Shown here in pieces: positions 58,971-64,000 of a stretch of 64,000 nucleotides of DNA (positions are counted from its first letter, which is position 1; each line of letters begins with the position of its first letter). Where the stretch lies: contig JAVLRN010000002.1 of the NCBI GenBank assembly GCA_032821775.1, positions 2,914,001 through 2,978,000 of the forward strand, read 5' to 3'. Made by a program: the position numbers and the translations under genes. The notes under the pieces were generated by a model that was given only the letters and a program-made list of their open reading frames with translations, ran no database searches and was not told the DNA's origin. The stretch is from Sanguinoderma infundibulare. Lineage: Eukaryota > Basidiomycota > Agaricomycetes > Polyporales > Polyporaceae.

Positions 58971-61044
58971 AAATGAGGTGAAACTTTGAGCCTAGAGGCG
59001 AGCAATCGAGAAAGTGGCGCAAACTGCGAGAATGAGAGTGAGACGACGAGTTCACAGGGCGATGATACACTTTATACAAGAAGACTGGGTATTGTGTGGG
59101 TAGTCAAGAATGAAGGATTTGATCTCAAAGCGCTGTTGCGATAAGCCCGGAGAGTAATGGTGGCTGCGAAAAGCGTGCAGAAATGGAGTCTGTGTTTCGC
59201 GGAACAAAGAGCAAGGCAACAGAGTGTCTGTAGTCCTTTTAGTACCGCCTGAAAAGTCGTTGTGAGGCCGTGCTGAGCTCCGTACGAGCGGACCGAGGGC
59301 CTAGGATGGCAACAAAGAGGGGGCGGGGTCGGCTAGGCGGTGTATATATGACCTGGAGGTGGTATGAGCCGCTCAAGTGCCAGCGATTGACGAAAACGCG
59401 GCGGCCGCGTTCTTGGCTGTGCAACTCGGATCCACCCACGTCATTAAGGGTTGTGCATGCTTCCCGAGAGTTCGACTGGAAGTTCGCGCACGCTAACGGT
59501 TCGCAGGTGCCAGAGCAAGGACACAACTGGCAGGTGCCAGAGTAAGGACACAACACAACAAATTGTCCCGGGCCAAACTCAACCCAGACTCGCCCCCCGC
59601 AACTGCCGCCGAGGCTGTGCCCTTGACGCCCACATATCCTGCCACCGTGGCGCTCAGCGCTCCCTGTCTCTTCCCTGACTCGTTTCTGCCAAGGACGACG
59701 ACACTTTACAACGCTACGATATTCCCCAATTTCTCGGCAGTACGTTTGCATCGGGATAGCCTCCACTGGAAGAACACTTCCTGTGAAGTACTTATGCCTA
59801 CGGAAACCGTCTCCAGTGCCGACTCGGAGTCCTGGACCAGGCCACGCACAACACACAAGCAAAACAAGACCCCTAGACAATTGCGGCCTCCTCGAGCGTG
59901 GATGGGCGGGAGGGGTGTCACGAGACCACCCGTAAGTTACCAGCACTAGGAAACTGTTTGCTGGACAACCAATCGCATTTTCGTGTACAGCAACGGACAG
60001 CAACCATATCGCTCCCATGTGAGCTGACCTATCTGGAGTCCTCCTCTCTCCCCCCACTGGATACTGATATAGTGGTGTGGTGATCAGCGCTCTCGCTTCA
60101 TTGAGCATCCCCAACCTGATAGGCTTGAAGGCATGCACCATAACTAAGCCTGCATCCTCTGTGCTGGAGTCCTAAATGTGCATTGATAGCAAGCAAACAA
60201 TTCTTTCACTGCAAATATTGGCCTTTTTATCTATCTGTATGTCAAACCCATCCCCCTCTCTCATACACATTGATCTGCTAAAACTGCTGTTGAAGATTGT
60301 CCTCCATACTTATCTGCCATTTCCTCCTGAACCTTCAGAAAGTGGACCGCTCTGCTTATTCCGCATTGTCGTCCTCGGCCATCCCCTCGCTCAACTTCAA
60401 TGCAGCTGGTTCCCAGACCGCAGCAGAGCTCCCTGCATTTCTAGCATCAATGGGGGGAGCCTGTCCTCACCGGGATAAGCTTCATAGATTCCATAAGCAG
60501 GGACGAGGATGTGGCGCGCATGGATCAACCAGAACCCAGCACTCAGGAGGAAGACACACAAACTCAGACATGAGGCAATGATGATGTAGATGGCACGGGC
60601 ATACTGCAGAGCGGAAGTGCTTGATTATGCGGGCAGTGAGTTGAGGTCATCGGTCCTAGGCAGGAAATTGCACTGATGAGTTGCTTCGCATCTGCACACA
60701 GCGAGGGAAACCCTCTTGGTTAGACTTCCTCCGACTCATGCTGCATCGCTAGGCACCCTTTGGTTTATACTCTCCCACTTCTTGACTTGGCCGGGCCATA
60801 ACGTTAGATATACAAACCTAGACAAATCAAAATGGTCTGATTAGCCTGCCATATATGTTAGACTGTACTGTATAATATTTATTCCTCGAAGAACATGCTT
60901 ATTTATCTACGCAGGCGAAGCGACAGCGGAGATGCGCCAGGAAGTAGGGGGAGGACACGAGACAGCGACGCAGAGACAAACAAGTACTCGATATCGTAAC
61001 CAATCACCGAGATGGACGGCAACCGAAACTGCTCAGATCACATA
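58971..61044. other. Two-kilobase region upstream of the ABC gene, no supported gene
   Basis: A 300-codon ORF on the minus strand (59239-60141) is the longest open frame. It is Arg/Gly/Cys-rich, lacks a recognisable domain and spans a tandem repeat, so I do not call it a gene. The first few hundred bases should contain the ABC transporter promoter. Confidence 0.4.
59504..59554. repeat. Two-copy 24-bp tandem repeat (period 27)
   Basis: CAGGTGCCAGAGYAAGGACA followed by CAAC occurs at 59504-59527 and 59531-59554. The copies differ at one C/T position, with TGG between them. Confidence 0.8.
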
Positions 61045-61203
61045 CAGTACAATTTCTCATAATGCATAAGCTCATAATGCATAATATCTCATAATGCATT
61101 GAATCGGGTAGGTACCAAATGGGCGCTTTACACCCAAATGACCATCCAGTAATGCATAAGAAAACCTAGGTACGAATGCTATGCGTTATGAGAAATTGTA
61201 CTG
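61045..61203. mobile_element. 159-bp MITE, Tc1/mariner-like
   Basis: The element starts CAGTACAATTTCTCATAA and ends with its inverted copy, and is flanked by TA on both sides (61043-61044 and 61204-61205), the target duplication of Tc1/mariner elements. Inside the left end the motif CTCATAATGCAT occurs three times with about 16-bp spacing. There is no coding capacity. It lies in the gap between the ABC transporter gene and the second metacaspase copy. Confidence 0.85.
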
Positions 61204-61205
61204 TA

Positions 61206-61972
61206 CACGACGTCCTCCTTCTCCAGGCTGTCCTCCTATAGCTTCCGGAAGTCCTCGATCCGTTCCTGACACTGGCGCGCCCTCTCCTGCAATGACCATC
61301 ACGATCGCCTCAGCTCTGAGTTCCATCTCAACAGCATAATGGTGGGTTACGCACCTTGTCCTCGTCAGGGTCCACTACTTCCGCTGCACGTTCCTTCCCC
61401 TTCCCCTTCGACTTCGACGTCGATGGCCGGCCTCGCGACGTCGACCGTCCCCCGGACGCCGGAGCAGTCGCGCGCCCACTCGTGACCGGGGCAGCCGCCC
61501 TTCCGCGACCTCGCCCTCGTTCGTGACCTCTTGGGCAGCAGCGCCTCGAGCCTGCGCACCGCTACCCTCGGATCCGAGTCCTCGCTCTCCCTCTCCTCCA
61601 GCCCCGCCTGCCCCCGTGTGCGCTTCTTCCTCGCGACTTTCGGCGCCTGCGCATACGGGCTTTCGAACTCGAGTGTGGCCAGATGTTGGCGCGGCTTCGA
61701 CGGACCTGCCTTGCCCGTTCCCTTATTCGGCGCTGCGACCGCTCTGCGCGTGGCGAAAGGCTTGAAGGGCTCGGCGACTCGTCGCGCATCAACCCCGCTC
61801 CGGAGCGCGAGCCAGACAGGCCACCGTCCGAGGGCAATGGCGAGCGGCGGTGAGCGCCGCAGTGCTTATGCGGCGTCGCAGTCGTGTGTCGGGTTCCCAG
61901 ACGACGACGAGGCCTCCTCCAAGAGTTGATCGAGCCCCGCTTTCTGGACGGAGGCGAGGAGGACTGGAACGA
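61206..61972. other. GC-rich stretch left of duplication copy 2, no supported gene
   Basis: Overlapping Arg/Ser/Pro-rich ORFs on both strands (for example 61531-61929 plus, 61562-61837 minus). Their composition follows local GC content. They could be remnants of a gene cut by the duplication breakpoint at 61973, but no motif supports this. Confidence 0.35.
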
Positions 61973-62174
61973 CAGGTCGCCGGCGAGCGAGGCTGGGTAA
62001 GGGATGGCACTGCCAGAAGGGGCTTCATGCCGGTTCGCGAGTCACTGCCAACCGTTGGCGCGCTCTGGACACGCCGCGGGAGGGTGGTCCGCGTTCCACA
62101 CTGAGTAAGGTTCGGCGTTGCACCATTGATCACTGCATTCTCCAATTTAGCACGTCGGCGACTTGAGCGTCCAG

Positions 62175-62182
62175 TATATAAG
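62175..62182 (+). promoter_or_regulatory. TATA box of metacaspase copy 2
   Basis: TATATAAG, 130 bp upstream of the ATG at 62305, in the same sequence setting as in copy 1. Confidence 0.5.
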
Positions 62183-62304
62183 TCATCTGCGGGCGGAGGG
62201 GACCCCGACATCTCTCTCAACTAGCGTCGTCGACGAGCGGACGCCTCCTTCCGACAAGTCACTATTCTGTCTACTGCTCGCCACTTCGTCGCTCGATCAC
62301 CGCG

Positions 62305-64000
62305 ATGCCAGGTCTCAGTAGGCAGATCGTCAAGGAGGCGCTCCTCGTCGGCGTGAGCTACGCAACGAACGAAATTCTCAGTCAGAACGGGTTCGCAGAG
62401 CAGAGGGGGGCGCACAAGGACACAATGAACTTGCGCAATTTGCTGATTGGTATGTCTCTTGGCGTCAGTTGTGTTGTAGAATGGAAGCCTGACTCTTGCC
62501 ACAGGGAGGTACAATTATGAAAAGGACGATATCAAGGTTCTGATCGACTCTGACGATTTGCCGCATGAGCTGTGGCCGACCAGGGAGAACATCGTGAGTT
62601 AATAGTTGTCTTCAGTACGGCAAGTGGTGGTGATAACTTGAGCGATGTGTAGATAAGTGCGATGAAGAACCTCGTTGCCGACAAGCAGCCAGGGGACCAC
62701 ATCGTGTTCTCATGTAAGTCCGTCTTCGGATGCATTATGCGGTAGCATCACGTGTTGACATCTCGCTCTCGCGGCATCGCCAGTTTCCGGGCATGGGAGT
62801 CAGGTCGACGCTCTCGTTGACCTTAACGAGATTGATGGCAAGGACGAAGGTATGTGTCTTATAATTCGTGCATAGCCTGGATACGTTCTAACTACCGCCC
62901 AACTGTGGTATCATAGTCTTGTTGCCAGTCGACGTGGCCGTTGACCAGGAGTCGCCGGACTATTTAGTGGGTTTCATTCGGGATGACGTGAGTGGGATGT
63001 TATGCATCCCCGGCTCGCGTTTAATCATCCTCCGTAACAGGAAATACGAGACATATTCGTCAACAGGCTGCCCGACGGCGTGCGCTGCACGGTTCGTGGT
63101 GTTCTTCCACTCAATACTGTCGATTGTTTTCATCGTGCTCTCCAGATGATCTTCGACTGCTGTCACTCCGGCACCGCGTCTGGTAAGCTTGACTACGCAT
63201 GCTATCATTAATAGTGGCTTATATTGATCCACGATCGCAGATCTCCCCACCGTCACGAGTCCCATCGAGACCCCCGGTTCTCCCCTCTTCAGTCGTGAGT
63301 CTAGCTTCGGCTGCCAGGATATCGCTGGCTAACTTCTGTGTTTTTATGTAGCTCGTATCACCGGAGCGCCATGCCGAAATACAGGCGCATTTGGTGAGTC
63401 GACCGTGTTGCTGCTACCAAGGGCCGCGTTCTCATCGATTGGTATAGTCCAAATGAAGACGCTGCACGATGGGCACGCTGACAGCCCTGAATACATGTGG
63501 TCCACCGGGCCTGACCATGGATACTTTGACAAGGTGGTAGTGAGTGTTTCGAAACTGACAGTCGCTATTTCCATATGAAATACCGATTGTGTTACTTTAG
63601 ACGTCTTGGTCCGCTTGCTTGGACGAGCAGGTGACCTTTGGAAAGAAGACCGGCGGAATCTTCATGAAGGTATGTCCCGACGTCGTCGAGTTCGTCCGAG
63701 CTGTAACTAATTTGGGTTGGGTCTTCAGGCGTTCACACATGTTCTGCGTACGTCTTTGTCGACTTGTCATCGTCTCAGGTTCAGGAGAGGCTCATGCGTC
63801 GTACACCAGACTCAAGGCCCCACCCCACTCATCGGCAGCTGTTGCAAGACCTGAGGTAATCTCGTTTCGAATAAGGGAACACGGTGGAATAATGTGTATT
63901 TGTCCTGGTAGGAAACAGATAATCAAGGTTACTGATGATGAAAACCGTAAGCATGAGGAGCGCCGGATGCTCAGTGGAGACGACACGCCAGAAGAGCCGT
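62305..64000 (+). CDS. Metacaspase-like cysteine peptidase (family C14), copy 2, partial
   Basis: The same exon series as the gene at 47027, starting M-P-G-L-S-R-Q (one Leu fewer). It keeps the S-G-H-G and D-C-C-H-S-G catalytic segments and the T-S-W-S-A-C segment. Observed coding differences are few (for example Val to Leu in D-S-D-D-V/L-P-H and Asp to Asn in M-K-D/N-L). No stop or frameshift specific to this copy is seen up to the window edge. It breaks off inside the penultimate exon. It also shares the doubtful splice junction discussed for copy 1, here near 63745. Confidence 0.8.

Larger units (their letters stand above)
61973..64000 (+). repeat. Segmental duplication, copy 2 (cut by window end)
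   Basis: Near-identical to 46695-48734. It carries the same TATA box, exons and introns, with small indels such as a 3-base loss after the start codon and a 5-base loss near 62490. Similarity is still running at base 64000. Confidence 0.93.

Noticed and set aside
59239..60141. 300-codon minus-strand ORF
   Set aside because: Spans a tandem repeat, has no recognisable domain and an odd Cys/Arg/Gly composition; probably a chance open frame.

Overview
The window is nuclear DNA of a filamentous basidiomycete, most likely an agaricomycete. The evidence is many short GT-AG introns (about 50-70 bp), genes packed on both strands, a chromodomain Ty3 retrotransposon, a family of degenerate F-box genes, a tandem pair of a large multi-exon membrane-protein family common in mushrooms, and fungal versions of housekeeping genes. 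I see no bacterial features, CRISPR array or rRNA, and no convincing tRNA.

Layout. 1-7569: the 3' part of a Ty3/gypsy chromovirus (protease, RT, RNase H, integrase, chromodomain, then a second long ORF of unknown function, polypurine tract and 3' LTR); the 5' LTR and gag lie outside. It is dead: 12 in-frame stops, every one explicable by a C-to-T change, plus a 23-bp tandem duplication that shifts the frame. 8109-12971: three broken F-box paralogues. 16529-19973: a cytochrome P450 gene with eight exons, including a 12-nt microexon. 20553-21914: a fourth broken F-box paralogue. 23581-24508: a non-autonomous DNA transposon with 61-bp inverted repeats. 24992-26256: the only intact F-box paralogue. 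26703-30191: a paxillin-like three-LIM protein. 30675-31043: an F-box fragment.

31427-37667: two tandem paralogous membrane proteins. 38290-42785: coatomer alpha subunit, divergent from an XPG/Rad2-type nuclease (43613-45691). 47027-48860: a metacaspase. 49309-50502: a small unrecognised gene and a cytochrome b5-like protein. 52515-58970: a full-length ABCC (MRP-type) transporter. 61045-61203: a 159-bp mariner-like MITE. 61973-64000: a near-identical second copy of the metacaspase with its promoter, cut by the window end.

How the genes relate. The housekeeping block (coatomer, nuclease, metacaspase, cytochrome b5, ABCC) shows no sign of being a pathway cluster. The 1-31 kb part is a decay zone: one retroelement and a dispersed F-box family with frameshifts, internal deletions and C-to-T stop codons. 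The strongest leads are the extra ORF downstream of pol, the C-to-T nonsense signature shared by the retroelement and the F-box paralogues, the recent metacaspase segmental duplication, and the unusual P450 gene structure and haem loop. All gene models come from reading the sequence alone; family assignments rest on motif recognition, and exon borders were checked for frame only where stated.
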